Numbered from the stretch's first letter, positions 1-8,180 are shown. The stretch: 64,000 bases of DNA from an uncultured Eubacteriales bacterium (GCA_902765395.1 CACWZP010000002.1:124001-188000); one strand, 5' to 3'. Notes: generated by a model from the letters alone, not told the origin. Translations and numbers: made by a program.

Positions 1-552
1 GTTGTAGCGCTCCACCCCGGTGCCCACGGCGCGGGCGAAGTCCTCGTCGAAGGTGACGGCGAACAGCCGGTTGTAGAACAGTATGAACAGCGCCACCACC
101 GCCACGCTCAGCCCCGCGCACAGCCAGACCTCCGACTGCTGCAGCGTCAGTATCGACGTGGAGCCGAACAGCGTGGCGCACACGTCGCCGGACAGGTTCG
201 TGGAGCTGGAGAACAGGTTCAAGAGCAGATAGCCGATGGCCAGCGCGCCCACGGAGACCATCGCCACCGCCGCGTCGCCCTTCACCTTCGCGCCCCTGCC
301 GGTGCGCAGCAGCAGTATGGCGCACAGCACCGTCACCGGCATCACGAACAGCATGTCGCCGCCGATGCGCAGCACCCCGGCGATGGCCGTGGCGCCGAAG
401 GCCACGTGGGAAAGGCCGTCGCCGATGAAGGAAAAGCGCTTCAGCACCAGCGTCACGCCCAGCAGTGACGAGCACAGCGCGATCAGCGTGCCCACCGCCA
501 GCGCGTAGCGCACGAAGGGGAACTGCCAGTATTGCAGGAAGGTCTCGATCAT
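1..552 (-). CDS. znuB: Metal (zinc/manganese) ABC transporter permease, 3' part missing
   Basis: Membrane permease of a high-affinity divalent metal importer (ABC-3 family), moving Zn or Mn delivered by the binding protein encoded upstream. About 184 N-terminal residues are visible; the C-terminus lies beyond the window edge. The translation begins MIETFLQYWQFPFVRYAL and shows several hydrophobic segments plus the family-typical stretch around SFIGDGLSHVAFGA. The ATG at 552 overlaps the stop of the ATPase gene (ATGA), indicating translational coupling in the order binding protein, ATPase, permease. Metal specificity cannot be fixed from sequence; Zn is favoured by the binding protein's His/acidic loop. 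Confidence 0.9.
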   Translation of the reverse strand, partial: MIETFLQYWQFPFVRYALAVGTLIALCSSLLGVTLVLKRFSFIGDGLSHVAFGATAIAGVLRIGGDMLFVMPVTVLCAILLLRTGRGAKVKGDAAVAMVSVGALAIGYLLLNLFSSSTNLSGDVCATLFGSTSILTLQQSEVWLCAGLSVAVVALFILFYNRLFAVTFDEDFARAVGTGVERYN

Positions 553-1250
553 GTGCTCACCTCCTCCATGAACCGCCGACCCTGGGGGCTCTGGCGGTAG
601 GCGTCCACCGTGCCGAAGAACACCTCGCCGCCGATGTGCAGGATGTGGCTGGCGCGGCGGACCGCGGCGTCGATGTCGTGGGAGATCATGATGATGGTCA
701 CGCCGTCCACGTTCAGCCCGTCGATCAGCGCGTACATCTCCGCGGTCACCTTCGGGTCCAGCCCGGACACCGGCTCGTCCAGCAGGATCAGCTTGCCCGT
801 GGCGCACAGCGCCCGCGCCAGCAGTACCCGCTGCTGCTGCCCGCCGGACAGCTCCCGATAGCAGCGCCCGGCGAAACCCGCCATGCCCATGCGGGCCAGG
901 TTTGCATCCGCCAGCGCTCTGTCCGAACGGCTGTAGAACGCCCGCCGACCCAGCCGCGCCTGGCAGCCGGAGAGGACGATCTCCCGCACCGTGGCGGGGA
1001 AGTCCCGCTGGATGGCGGTCTGCTGGGGCAGGTAGCCGATCTCATTCTGGCGCAGGTCGTCGCCGAACTCGATGGCGCCGGCCAGCGGCCTCTGCAGCCC
1101 CAGCATCGTGCGCATCAGCGTGGACTTGCCGGAGCCGTTTTCGCCCACCACGCACAGGTAGTCGCCGGGGTCGACGGCGAAATGGATGTGTTCGAGTATC
1201 GCGTGGGATTCGTAGCCGATGGCCAGATCCCGGCAGGTGATGAGTGGCAT
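549..1250 (-). CDS. znuC: Zinc/manganese ABC transporter ATP-binding protein
   Basis: ATPase of the metal importer, 233 residues, the usual size for ZnuC/AdcC/MntB proteins. Walker A is GENGSGKST at residues 36-44, the signature LSGGQQQR lies near 132-139 and Walker B LILLDEP near 153-159, followed by a switch histidine in MISHD. It acts on the cytoplasmic face with the overlapping permease gene. A 190-bp hairpin-rich spacer separates it from the binding-protein gene upstream, which may lower ATPase/permease expression relative to the binding protein. Family assignment is secure; Zn versus Mn is inferred from the neighbouring gene. Confidence 0.93.
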   Translation of the reverse strand: MPLITCRDLAIGYESHAILEHIHFAVDPGDYLCVVGENGSGKSTLMRTMLGLQRPLAGAIEFGDDLRQNEIGYLPQQTAIQRDFPATVREIVLSGCQARLGRRAFYSRSDRALADANLARMGMAGFAGRCYRELSGGQQQRVLLARALCATGKLILLDEPVSGLDPKVTAEMYALIDGLNVDGVTIIMISHDIDAAVRRASHILHIGGEVFFGTVDAYRQSPQGRRFMEEVST

Positions 1251-1288
1251 AACAGATATCCTTTCATGGTGAATGTCCTTTGGAAAGG

Positions 1289-1415
1289 GACTCCTTTCAA
1301 GGGGAGACGGCGAAGATATGAATATCTCGCACTCCTTTCATGGGGAGACGGCGAAGATAGAATTATCTTGCCTCCCCTTTCAAGGGGAGGTGGCGGCGAA
1401 GCCGCCGGAGGGGTC
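1289..1415. repeat. Three tandem hairpin units inside the zinc operon
   Basis: The znuA-znuC gap holds three consecutive units of about 41 bp. Each has a first hairpin CTCCTTTCAAGGGGAG or a close variant and then a second hairpin around the word CGAAG. Second-hairpin stems differ but stay paired: AGATA/TATCT, AAGATA/TATCTT and GGCGGC/GCCGCC. No reading frame is conserved. The last unit, CTCCCCTTTCAAGGGGAG then GGTGGCGGC, resembles palindromes I recall as common in clostridial genomes. Likely a transcribed, structured intercistronic repeat. Confidence 0.75.
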
Positions 1416-1441
1416 CCGGCCCGCCGCGCCGCCCGCTGCAT

Positions 1442-2398
1442 TCATCGCGCCAGCGCCTCTTTCAGCACCTCAAGGTTCCCCTCCATCACATCCAGGTACG
1501 TCGCGCCGCCCGCCACGTCCTGGGCGGTGGTGCCCTGCATGGAGTTGAGCGCCAGGATGCGCGCGCCTTTCGCCTGGGTGCTCTGCACGATGGTCTCGGC
1601 GATCTTGTGGCTTGTGCCCTCGATGGTCATGACGCTGGTCAACCCCAGTTCGTCCACCTTGCCCGCCAGGAAGGCCACCGTCTCGAAGCTGGCCTCGGTC
1701 TCGGCGGAGCAGCCGGCGAACGCGGCGTAGTAGTTCAGGCCGTAGTCGTCCGCCAGGTATCGGAAGGGGAAGCGGTCGCCGAACAACAGCGTGTCGAAAT
1801 CGCCCGCGGCCACGACGGCGGCGTATTCCCCGTCCAGCGTGGCGAGCTTTTCGATGTAGGCATCGGCGTTCGCGGCATAGCCCTCGGCGTTGGCCGGATC
1901 GGCCTCGCCCAGGGCGTCTGCCAGGGTCTTCACCAGCACCTGGGCGTTGCGCAGTGACAGCCAAACGTGCTCGTCATATTCGGCTTCTTCCTCTTCTTCC
2001 TCCTCGGCCTCCATGCCCTCGACGATCTCTTCTTCCTTGACGGCGTCGCCCAGGGCGTCCAGCAGGTTGACGACGGTCATGTCCGGGTTCACGGCTTCGG
2101 CCAGCGCATCCTCCACCCACTCGTCGCTCTCGCCGCCTACATATGCGAACACGTCGCAGGTGGCCACCTTCATGATGTCCTGGGCGGTGGGCTGGTAGCT
2201 GTGCAGGTCCACGCCGCTGTCCAGCAGCATGGTGATTTCCGCGTTGTCGTTCTCACCGACGACCTCCCGCACCCAGTCGTAGACGGGGAAGATGGTGGTG
2301 ACGACGCTGAGCTTCTTCTCCTCGGCGATGGCAGCGCCGGCGGACACAAATACAAGCAGCATGACAAGGGCGGTCATGCCCGCGATATACTTTTTCAT
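1442..2398 (-). CDS. znuA: Metal ABC transporter substrate-binding protein (ZnuA/AdcA type)
   Basis: Extracytoplasmic metal-binding receptor of the importer, 318 residues, cluster A-I family. It has a signal peptide ending AIA-EE near residue 25 without a lipobox Cys. Candidate metal ligands are H66 (VDLHSYQPTAQ) and H144 (DEHVWLSLRNAQ); the loop preceding H144, residues about 122-143, is an acidic run with a seven-glutamate block rather than the His-rich loop of many ZnuA proteins. The family's later ligands fall in the region with FAGCSAETEAS and IEGTSHK. Start chosen at the ATG with GGAGGATAGATCC upstream. It follows the small membrane protein gene by 131 bp and is probably in the same Zur-controlled operon. 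Confidence 0.93.
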   Translation of the reverse strand: MKKYIAGMTALVMLLVFVSAGAAIAEEKKLSVVTTIFPVYDWVREVVGENDNAEITMLLDSGVDLHSYQPTAQDIMKVATCDVFAYVGGESDEWVEDALAEAVNPDMTVVNLLDALGDAVKEEEIVEGMEAEEEEEEEAEYDEHVWLSLRNAQVLVKTLADALGEADPANAEGYAANADAYIEKLATLDGEYAAVVAAGDFDTLLFGDRFPFRYLADDYGLNYYAAFAGCSAETEASFETVAFLAGKVDELGLTSVMTIEGTSHKIAETIVQSTQAKGARILALNSMQGTTAQDVAGGATYLDVMEGNLEVLKEALAR

Positions 2399-2529
2399 GG
2401 ATCTATCCTCCGAGTATGCAGTTATTCAGTCAAATAGCAATGGGAAAAGTGCATAAAAAGACAAGGGTGCGCGAACACGCCCGCGCCGCGAAACGGCGCA
2501 GGGGCATGGCGATCCCTTGCGAATGGGTT

Positions 2530-2835
2530 TTAATCGTTCAGACGAATCTTTTGGGCCACGGGGGTGGTGAAGCCCGCGGGAACGGCGGCCGCGAACGCAA
2601 AGCGCTCCCGGCGCGCGACGGGCGCGAAGCCGAAGACCAGCAGCGCCACCAAAATGAGGGAGAGCCCCTTCAGCGACGCCTCCACCTGCTCGATGAACTG
2701 GCAGACGGGGCAGCCCTCGCCGCAGCAGGCGTGGGGGTGGGCCGTCTCATGGGCGATATAGGCGGAGGAAATGAGCATGACCAGCAGCATGGCCGCGCAC
2801 AGCGCCATGGCGATGAACCGCCTGCGATGGGTCAT
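2530..2835 (-). CDS. Small membrane protein with Cys/His metal motif, zinc operon leader gene
   Basis: A 101-residue protein of unassigned function. It has an N-terminal membrane segment (about 7-27), a short external or loop section with H29, H33, H35, C37, C38, C42 and C45 (HPHACCGEGCPVC), a second membrane segment (about 56-72) and a short polar tail. The spacing of Cys and His strongly suggests metal binding. The start is supported by AAGGAGGGATAGCC before the ATG and by a near-ideal promoter upstream. As first gene of the znuA-znuC-znuB cluster it is probably a zinc accessory factor (sensing, loading or scavenging), but this is inference from context. Similar small HxHxC proteins are recalled next to clostridial zinc transporters. 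Confidence 0.8.
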   Translation of the reverse strand: MTHRRRFIAMALCAAMLLVMLISSAYIAHETAHPHACCGEGCPVCQFIEQVEASLKGLSLILVALLVFGFAPVARRERFAFAAAVPAGFTTPVAQKIRLND

Positions 2836-2865
2836 GGCTATCCCTCCTTCTTACTGATTGACTGT

Positions 2866-2893
2866 ATTTTAGCACGCTGTCGCGATTTGTCAA
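2866..2893 (-). promoter_or_regulatory. Sigma-A promoter of the zinc operon
   Basis: On the minus strand, TTGACA (2893-2888) is followed after 16 bp by TAAAAT (2871-2866). It is correctly placed for the gene starting at 2835, leaving a leader of about 25 nt with a strong ribosome site. Confidence 0.8.
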
Positions 2894-2895
2894 TA

Positions 2896-2925
2896 TGAAA
2901 ATCGTTTCCAAATTGAAAACAATTT
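2896..2925. promoter_or_regulatory. Fur/Zur-like operator pair
   Basis: Two overlapping inverted repeats lie just upstream of the -35 box. TGAAAATCGTTTCCA (2896-2910) has a 7-1-7 symmetry, the layout of Fur-family sites, with 5 of 7 pairs matching. AAATTG-AAAA-CAATTT (2910-2925) is a perfect 6-bp inverted repeat. Location before a metal uptake operon suggests Zur (or Fur/MntR) control; the regulator itself is not in the window. Confidence 0.55.
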
Positions 2926-2977
2926 GTGGCAATGGCAACGGGCTGCCCCAAATCGGAGCGGCCCGCTGCTCTGGATT

Positions 2978-4390
2978 CTATATTTCTTCCACCTTGATCA
3001 GGTTCGTGTTTCCGCTCTTGCCGTTGGTGACGCCGCCGGTGATGACGATCTTGTCGCCGGGCTTGAGGCCCAGCTTCTCCCGGGCCAGCTGGGTGGCCAC
3101 GAAGAACAGCACGTCGGTGGAGGTGTATTCGATGCTCAGCGCCGGCAGCACGCCCCAGCTCAGGGCCAGCTTGCGCATGGCGGCCTCGCTGGTGGTGACG
3201 CCCAGGATGTCCACCGGGGCGCGGAAGCGGGAGATCATGCGCACGGTCCTGCCGGACAGGGAGCAGGCCACGATGGCCTTGGCGCCCACGTCGATGGCCA
3301 TGGCGCACACGGCATGGCTGATGGCGTCCACGGTGTTGTGGGTGACAAACTGGGTGTCGTGGAAGCGCTGGGCGTAGTCGATCTTCTTCTCGGTGGCCTC
3401 GGCGATCTTCGCCATCACGGCCACGGCCTCCACCGGGTGCTTGCCCGCGGCGGTCTCGCCGGAGAGCATGATGGCGCTGGTGCCGTCGTACACGGCGTTG
3501 GCCACGTCTGAGATCTCGGCTCTCGTGGGCCGGGCGTTGTAGATCATGCTTTCCAGCATCTCCGTGGCGGTGATCACCCGCTTGCCGATCAGGCGGCACT
3601 TGGTGATCAGCTGCTTCTGCACGGCGGGCAGCTCCTCGTAGGGGATCTCCACGCCCATGTCGCCGCGGCCGATCATGATGCCTTCGCAGGCGGTGCAGAT
3701 CTCCTCGATATTGTCGATGCCGGACTGGTTCTCCAGCTTGGCGATCAGGCTGATCTTCCCGCCGCCGTTGGCGTCCAGAAATTCGCGCACGTCCAGAAGG
3801 TCCTGCTTGCGGGACACGAAGGAGCAGGCCACGAAGTCCACGCCGTGCTGGATGCCGAACAGCAGGTCGCGCTTGTCGGCCTCGGACAGATAGATCTGGT
3901 TCAGCACCTTGCCGGGGAAGGACATGCTCTTGCGGTCGGACAGCTCGCCGCCCACGGCCACGCGGCAGTGGATCTCGCCGCCCTCGATCTTCTCCACGTC
4001 CAGCGCCAGCAGGCCGTTGGCCAGCAGCACCCGGTCGCCCGGCTCCAGGTCGTCTGCCAGGCCCTCGTAGTTCACGGAGACCTGTTTTTCATCGCCGATC
4101 ACGTCGTTGACGCACAGGGTGAATTCCTCGCCCTCGACGAGGTTGATCCTGCCGTTCCTGAAGGTCTTGATGCGGTATTCCGGACCCTTGGTGTCCAGCA
4201 TGATGGCGATGGGCAGGCCCAGCTTTTCCCGAACGCCGCGGATGGTCTCGATCTTTTCAAGGTGCTCCTCGTGGGTGCCGTGGGAGAAGTTGATGCGGGC
4301 GATGTTCATGCCCGCCTGGCACATCGCGGTCAAAACCTCTTCGGACTGGCTGGCCGGGCCGATGGTGCAGATGATCTTGGTCTTGCGCAT
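2978..4390 (-). CDS. pyk: Pyruvate kinase
   Basis: Catalyses phosphoenolpyruvate + ADP to pyruvate + ATP, the last step of glycolysis, in the cytoplasm. At 470 residues it has the standard A/B/C-domain architecture without the extra C-terminal PEP-utiliser domain found in Bacillus Pyk. Family hallmarks include MRKTKIICTIGPAS at the start, MNIARINFSHG, MLDTKGPE (the substrate/cation loop), and the signature region SLIAKLENQSGIDNIEEI with the catalytic lysine; GRGDMGVEIP holds metal and substrate contacts. The start follows a GAGGTG ribosome site. It is monocistronic, with its own promoter at 4437-4465 and divergent from gpsA. Confidence 0.97.
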   Translation of the reverse strand: MRKTKIICTIGPASQSEEVLTAMCQAGMNIARINFSHGTHEEHLEKIETIRGVREKLGLPIAIMLDTKGPEYRIKTFRNGRINLVEGEEFTLCVNDVIGDEKQVSVNYEGLADDLEPGDRVLLANGLLALDVEKIEGGEIHCRVAVGGELSDRKSMSFPGKVLNQIYLSEADKRDLLFGIQHGVDFVACSFVSRKQDLLDVREFLDANGGGKISLIAKLENQSGIDNIEEICTACEGIMIGRGDMGVEIPYEELPAVQKQLITKCRLIGKRVITATEMLESMIYNARPTRAEISDVANAVYDGTSAIMLSGETAAGKHPVEAVAVMAKIAEATEKKIDYAQRFHDTQFVTHNTVDAISHAVCAMAIDVGAKAIVACSLSGRTVRMISRFRAPVDILGVTTSEAAMRKLALSWGVLPALSIEYTSTDVLFFVATQLAREKLGLKPGDKIVITGGVTNGKSGNTNLIKVEEI

Positions 4391-4436
4391 GGTATCACCT
4401 CATATTGTCAATGTGGGTACAAATAAATCCATTATT

Positions 4437-4465
4437 ATTTTAGCATGGCGGGCGAGCGCTGTAAA
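4437..4465 (-). promoter_or_regulatory. Promoter of pyk
   Basis: Minus-strand TTTACA (4465-4460), 17-bp spacer, TAAAAT (4442-4437), about 45 bp ahead of the pyruvate kinase start. Confidence 0.7.
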
Positions 4466-4510
4466 GGCCGGGCGGAAAATTGGCGGATTCTTGGCGTTGG
4501 GCCCGGGGGA

Positions 4511-4539
4511 TTGCGAAAAGCGGGCAAATGGAGTATACT
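4511..4539 (+). promoter_or_regulatory. Promoter of gpsA
   Basis: TTGCGA (4511-4516), 17-bp spacer, TATACT (4534-4539). It places the start of transcription about 25 bp ahead of the gpsA start codon at 4572. Confidence 0.7.
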
Positions 4540-4571
4540 GGAGAGAGCAATGAAGCCGGGAGGCGGAAGAC

Positions 4572-5603
4572 ATGGACAACAACCATATGGGCGAACGGGC
4601 GAAAATCGGCATACTGGGGGCGGGCACCTGGGGCGTGGCGCTGGCGCGGATGCTGACCAACAGCGGCCACGAGGTGACGGTGTGGTCGGCGCTGCCGGAG
4701 GAGATCGAGCAGCTCGCCGCCACGCGCCGTCAGAAGAACCTGCCCGGCGCCGTGATCCCCGAGGCCACTCGGTTCACCGCGGACATCGCCCGGGCCTGCG
4801 ACGGCGCGGACATACTGCTGTTCGCGGTGCCATCGGTGTTCGTGCGCGCCACGGCCCGCGCCGCCGCGCCATACATCCCCGAGGGCCAGATCATCGTGGA
4901 CGTGGCCAAGGGCATGGAGCCCGACACCCTGATGACCATGACCCAGGTGATCGCCGACGAGCTTGAAAAGCAGGGCGCGCCGCGAGCGCGGCTGGTGGCG
5001 CTCTCCGGCCCCACCCACGCCGAGGAGGTGGCGCTGGACCTGCCCACCACCATCGTGTCCGCCTGCCCGGACATGGACGTGGCCCGTCGGGTGCAGGACG
5101 TGTTCATGAACACCTGCATGCGGGTGTACACCAACGAGGACATCCTGGGCGTGGAGCTGTGCGGCGCGGTGAAGAACATCATCGCCCTTGCGGCGGGCAT
5201 CTCCACCGGCCTGGGCTACGGCGACAACGCCAAGGCCGCGCTGATCACCCGGGGCATCGTGGAGATCACCCGGCTGGGCGTGGCGATGGGATGCCGGGAG
5301 CAGACCTTCAGCGGTCTGGCAGGCCTGGGGGACCTGATCGTCACCGCCACCAGCCGCCACAGTCGCAACAACCGCTGCGGCATGCTGATCGGCCAGGGCG
5401 TGCCCACCGATCAGGCCGTGGCGCAGATCGGCATGGTGGTGGAGGGCTTGCACGCGCTGGCGGCCACGAAGCAGCTGGCGGCGCGTTACGGCGTGGAGAT
5501 GCCCATTACCCAGGCCGTGGACGCCATCGTCAACGGCGGCAGCGATCCCCGGGAAGTGGTGCTCGGGTTGATGAGCCGGGAAAAGACGTCTGAAACGGTA
5601 TAA
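4572..5603 (+). CDS. gpsA: Glycerol-3-phosphate dehydrogenase [NAD(P)+]
   Basis: Reduces dihydroxyacetone phosphate to sn-glycerol-3-phosphate, the backbone precursor for phospholipids. It has 343 residues, normal for GpsA. The N-terminal Rossmann motif GILGAGTWGVAL begins at residue 13; catalytic-region motifs GAVKNIIALAAGI (active lysine) and GLGDLIVTATSRHSRNNR are present. The ATG at 4572 has GGAGGCGGAAGAC upstream; a second in-frame ATG five codons later is a weaker choice. It is a single gene ending in a strong terminator, divergent from pyk, and would supply the CdsA-centred phospholipid pathway encoded at 34.8 kb. Confidence 0.97.
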   Translation: MDNNHMGERAKIGILGAGTWGVALARMLTNSGHEVTVWSALPEEIEQLAATRRQKNLPGAVIPEATRFTADIARACDGADILLFAVPSVFVRATARAAAPYIPEGQIIVDVAKGMEPDTLMTMTQVIADELEKQGAPRARLVALSGPTHAEEVALDLPTTIVSACPDMDVARRVQDVFMNTCMRVYTNEDILGVELCGAVKNIIALAAGISTGLGYGDNAKAALITRGIVEITRLGVAMGCREQTFSGLAGLGDLIVTATSRHSRNNRCGMLIGQGVPTDQAVAQIGMVVEGLHALAATKQLAARYGVEMPITQAVDAIVNGGSDPREVVLGLMSREKTSETV

Positions 5604-5619
5604 ACATGAAATGACAGAA

Positions 5620-5665
5620 GCAGCCCCGAACCGACCATGCGGTCGATCCGGGGCTGCGTTTTTGC
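5620..5665 (+). terminator. Intrinsic terminator of gpsA
   Basis: GCAGCCCCG / CGGGGCTGC arms with an inner CGACC/GGTCG stem, followed by a short T run (GTTTTT). It separates gpsA from the convergent response-regulator gene. Confidence 0.85.
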
Positions 5666-5674
5666 GGCAAAGGC

Positions 5675-6421
5675 TCAATTTCCCTCCCGGCGCTCCCGGT
5701 ACTGGGCGGGGCTCATGCCCACGGCGTTCTTGAAGCTCTTGCTGAAGTGGAACGGGTCGGGATAGCCCACCCGGGCGGCGATCTCCTTGATGGACAGCTG
5801 GGAATCCAGCAGCAGCTTCTTGGCCTTTTGCATGCGCAGGTCGGTCAGGTAGCGGCTGGGGCTGGTGCCGACGCGCTCGTGGAACAGCTTGCTCAGGTAG
5901 GGCGCGGACACGGCCTGGGCCTCGGCCACGGCGGCGAAGTCGATCTGCTGGTCGTAATTCTGGCGCAGGTACATCATCACATTGTCCACCACCTCGCCGG
6001 CGCCGGCCTCCCGCCGGGGGGCGAGGGCCTGCTCCCGGGCCAGCAGCATGGCCTCCAGCCGGGAGAGCAGCGCGGTCAGCTCCTCCGGGTTCACCGGCTT
6101 GAGCAGGTAGTCCACGGCGCTGTTCTGGATGGCGGCGCGGGCGTATTCAAAGTCGCTGTAGCCGCTGACGATCACGCACAGCGCCGAGGGGTTCTGCGCC
6201 CGCAGCCGTGCGATCAGCTCGATGCCGTCCATCTCGGGCATCTTGATGTCGCTGAACACCACGTCCGGCATCAGCTGCCCGGCCAGCTCCAGCGCCTCCA
6301 GCCCGGTGCCGGCCTGGGCCACCACCTCGAAGGCGGCGTTGCCCTCCTGGATGCGCCGGGCGATGTTCCGGGCGATCAGCTTTTCGTCGTCCGCGACGAT
6401 GACCTTAAACTTTCGACTCAT
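5675..6421 (-). CDS. Response regulator with AraC-type DNA-binding domain (YesN-like)
   Basis: Cytoplasmic transcription factor of 248 residues. The N-terminal receiver (1 to about 120) has the acidic pair D11/D12 and the phospho-acceptor D58 in VFSDIKMPEMDG; the C-terminal AraC/XylS helix-turn-helix pair occupies about 145-248 (ending GMSPAQYRERREGN). The linker is shorter than in the 500-residue YesN proteins, so this is the compact form. It overlaps the 3' end of the sensor kinase gene by 17 bp, so the two are co-translated. Divergent transcription from the solute-binding protein gene suggests it activates the sugar uptake operon at 8338-14040. Confidence 0.93.
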   Translation of the reverse strand: MSRKFKVIVADDEKLIARNIARRIQEGNAAFEVVAQAGTGLEALELAGQLMPDVVFSDIKMPEMDGIELIARLRAQNPSALCVIVSGYSDFEYARAAIQNSAVDYLLKPVNPEELTALLSRLEAMLLAREQALAPRREAGAGEVVDNVMMYLRQNYDQQIDFAAVAEAQAVSAPYLSKLFHERVGTSPSRYLTDLRMQKAKKLLLDSQLSIKEIAARVGYPDPFHFSKSFKNAVGMSPAQYRERREGN

Positions 6422-8180
6422 TTACGCTCGCTCCTATCGTGACGCAGGCCCCGCCTTCGGGGTTGTTCTCGAGGGTAAACAGGAATTGGTTGTCGTACAG
6501 CAGGCAGAAGCGGATGAACACGTGCAGTATGCCCATGCCGTTGATCTTGAGGGAGGGGAGGGTTCGGGTGCGGCGGATCTCGTCCATCTGCGCCTTCAGC
6601 GCCGCCAGCGTCTCCCCCTCAAAGCCCGGGCCGTTGTCCAGGATCTTCAGCCGGTAGCCGTCGCCGTCCGCTTCGCCGCGGATGGCGATTCTGTAGGGCG
6701 GCCGGCGGGTGGTGGTGAACTTGATGGCGTTCTCCGCCAGCAGCTGCACGCACAGTTTGGGCACCGGCACGCCGTCCAGCGCCTCGGGCACGTCGATCTC
6801 ATAGGACAGGTCGCCCTGGTAGCGGATCTCCATGCAGCGCAGGTAGTCCCGCGTGTGCTTCAGCTCGTCGGCCAGCGGCACCTTCTGGGCGGAATCCGAT
6901 GAGATGTAGCGCAGGATGTCGGCCATGGACTGGCACATCACGGCGATCTCGTCGTTCATGCCCTCGTCGGCCATGGCCTGCAGCGCCTGGAGGCTGTTGT
7001 AGAGGAAATGGGGGTTCATCTGGGCCTGCAGCGCCAGCATCCGCGACTGCATTTCCTGGTTTTGAAGCTCCAGCAGCTTGCCCACGTGCTCGGACAGCGT
7101 GCCTTGCATCTGGGTGAACGCGCCGTGGAGCGTCTGCATCTCCGTCAGGTCGGTCTCAAGGGGCGGCAGCGCGGTGGGGCGCTCGATGTCGAAGCTGCCC
7201 AGCTGCTGGCACATCTGGTCGATGGGCGCGGTGATGCGCCGGGCCGCCAGGTGGGAAAGCAGTATGGCCAGCGCCAGCACCGCCAGCGTGATCACGAAGG
7301 CGGTGGCGATCTGCTGCAGTACGGGCCGGAGCAGGTTCCCGGTGTCGATGACCGTCACGGTGTAGAAATTGCCGCCGTCCGACGGCGCGCAGCAGATCAG
7401 CGCGTCGCCCCGCCAGGCGCTCGCCCGGCGGAACTCCTCGGGGAAGCCCGTGGCCTGGGCGGCCTCGAACAGGCCCTCCACGTCGGCCTTCAGCGGATAG
7501 ATCAGCCGCCCGTCCGCGTCGAAGAACAGCATGCGCTCGCCGTAGCCGGAGCCATAGGCGGCGATGCCCGACACCACGCGGCTCACCCGCTGCTTGATCT
7601 CGATATAGCCGCAGGGGTTGCCGAAGTTGTCGAAGTTCTCCATGGCCAGGGTCATGAACATCCGCCCGTAGGCGTCGGTGGTGTACTTCGACAGCGCCTC
7701 GTCCGCGCCGGAGAAGAACACCCGCTGGCGCACGTCCTCCCCGGCCAGGGATTCGTACCAGGGCGCGCCCTCGGGACTGTCCGGCGCCACCTCGTTGTTC
7801 AGGCCGGTGGACACCCGCACGCCGTCCCGAGTGTAGAGGTTGATCTGGTCGACGGGGCGGTTGGGCAGGATGATCAGCGACAGCATCATGGACAGCTTCT
7901 CTGCCTCGCCGCCTTCGTCGCTGGTGGTGCGCCGCAGAAAGAACCGGTCCTGCATGCGGGTGGTGTAGCTGATGTTCATGGCCATGGTGCGCATCTGCTC
8001 CACCTCCCGGTCCACGTTCAGGGCGGCGGAGCGGGTCTGCTGGCGCAGGGCGGTGAGCGTCTGGCTGCGCACCCGGGCAGCCTGCATGGCGATCAGCGCC
8101 ACGGCCAGCGCAAATATGGAGGAAAGTATGATGATGGTATAGGTGCCGAACAGCGTGCCGCGAACGGTTTTCTTCTTCAT
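6405..8180 (-). CDS. Sensor histidine kinase (YesM/LytS-like)
   Basis: Membrane sensor of 591 residues. A first membrane helix (about 8-35), an extracellular dCache-like sensor region (about 36-290), a second helix, a HAMP domain, then the His_kinase segment QMNPHFLYNSLQ with the phospho-acceptor His near residue 388, and a GHKL ATPase with DNGPGF near 513. The start at 8180 (MKKKTVRGTLFG) is chosen because GGAGGTTTGCC precedes it; a longer in-frame start at 8234 has no ribosome site. This family typically senses extracellular sugar, often through the cognate binding protein, and phosphorylates the YesN-type partner. Confidence 0.93.
   Translation of the reverse strand: MKKKTVRGTLFGTYTIIILSSIFALAVALIAMQAARVRSQTLTALRQQTRSAALNVDREVEQMRTMAMNISYTTRMQDRFFLRRTTSDEGGEAEKLSMMLSLIILPNRPVDQINLYTRDGVRVSTGLNNEVAPDSPEGAPWYESLAGEDVRQRVFFSGADEALSKYTTDAYGRMFMTLAMENFDNFGNPCGYIEIKQRVSRVVSGIAAYGSGYGERMLFFDADGRLIYPLKADVEGLFEAAQATGFPEEFRRASAWRGDALICCAPSDGGNFYTVTVIDTGNLLRPVLQQIATAFVITLAVLALAILLSHLAARRITAPIDQMCQQLGSFDIERPTALPPLETDLTEMQTLHGAFTQMQGTLSEHVGKLLELQNQEMQSRMLALQAQMNPHFLYNSLQALQAMADEGMNDEIAVMCQSMADILRYISSDSAQKVPLADELKHTRDYLRCMEIRYQGDLSYEIDVPEALDGVPVPKLCVQLLAENAIKFTTTRRPPYRIAIRGEADGDGYRLKILDNGPGFEGETLAALKAQMDEIRRTRTLPSLKINGMGILHVFIRFCLLYDNQFLFTLENNPEGGACVTIGASVNESKV

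Noticed and set aside
1289-1415. Possible CRISPR-like array (regular repeats)
   Set aside because: Units are about 41 bp, only three, with palindromic parts and no variable spacers, and no cas genes in the window.
465-1730. A 421-codon open frame on the plus strand across the zinc operon
   Set aside because: It runs antisense to znuC and znuA, has Arg/Ala/His-rich composition typical of high-GC shadow frames, and no ribosome site or family resemblance.
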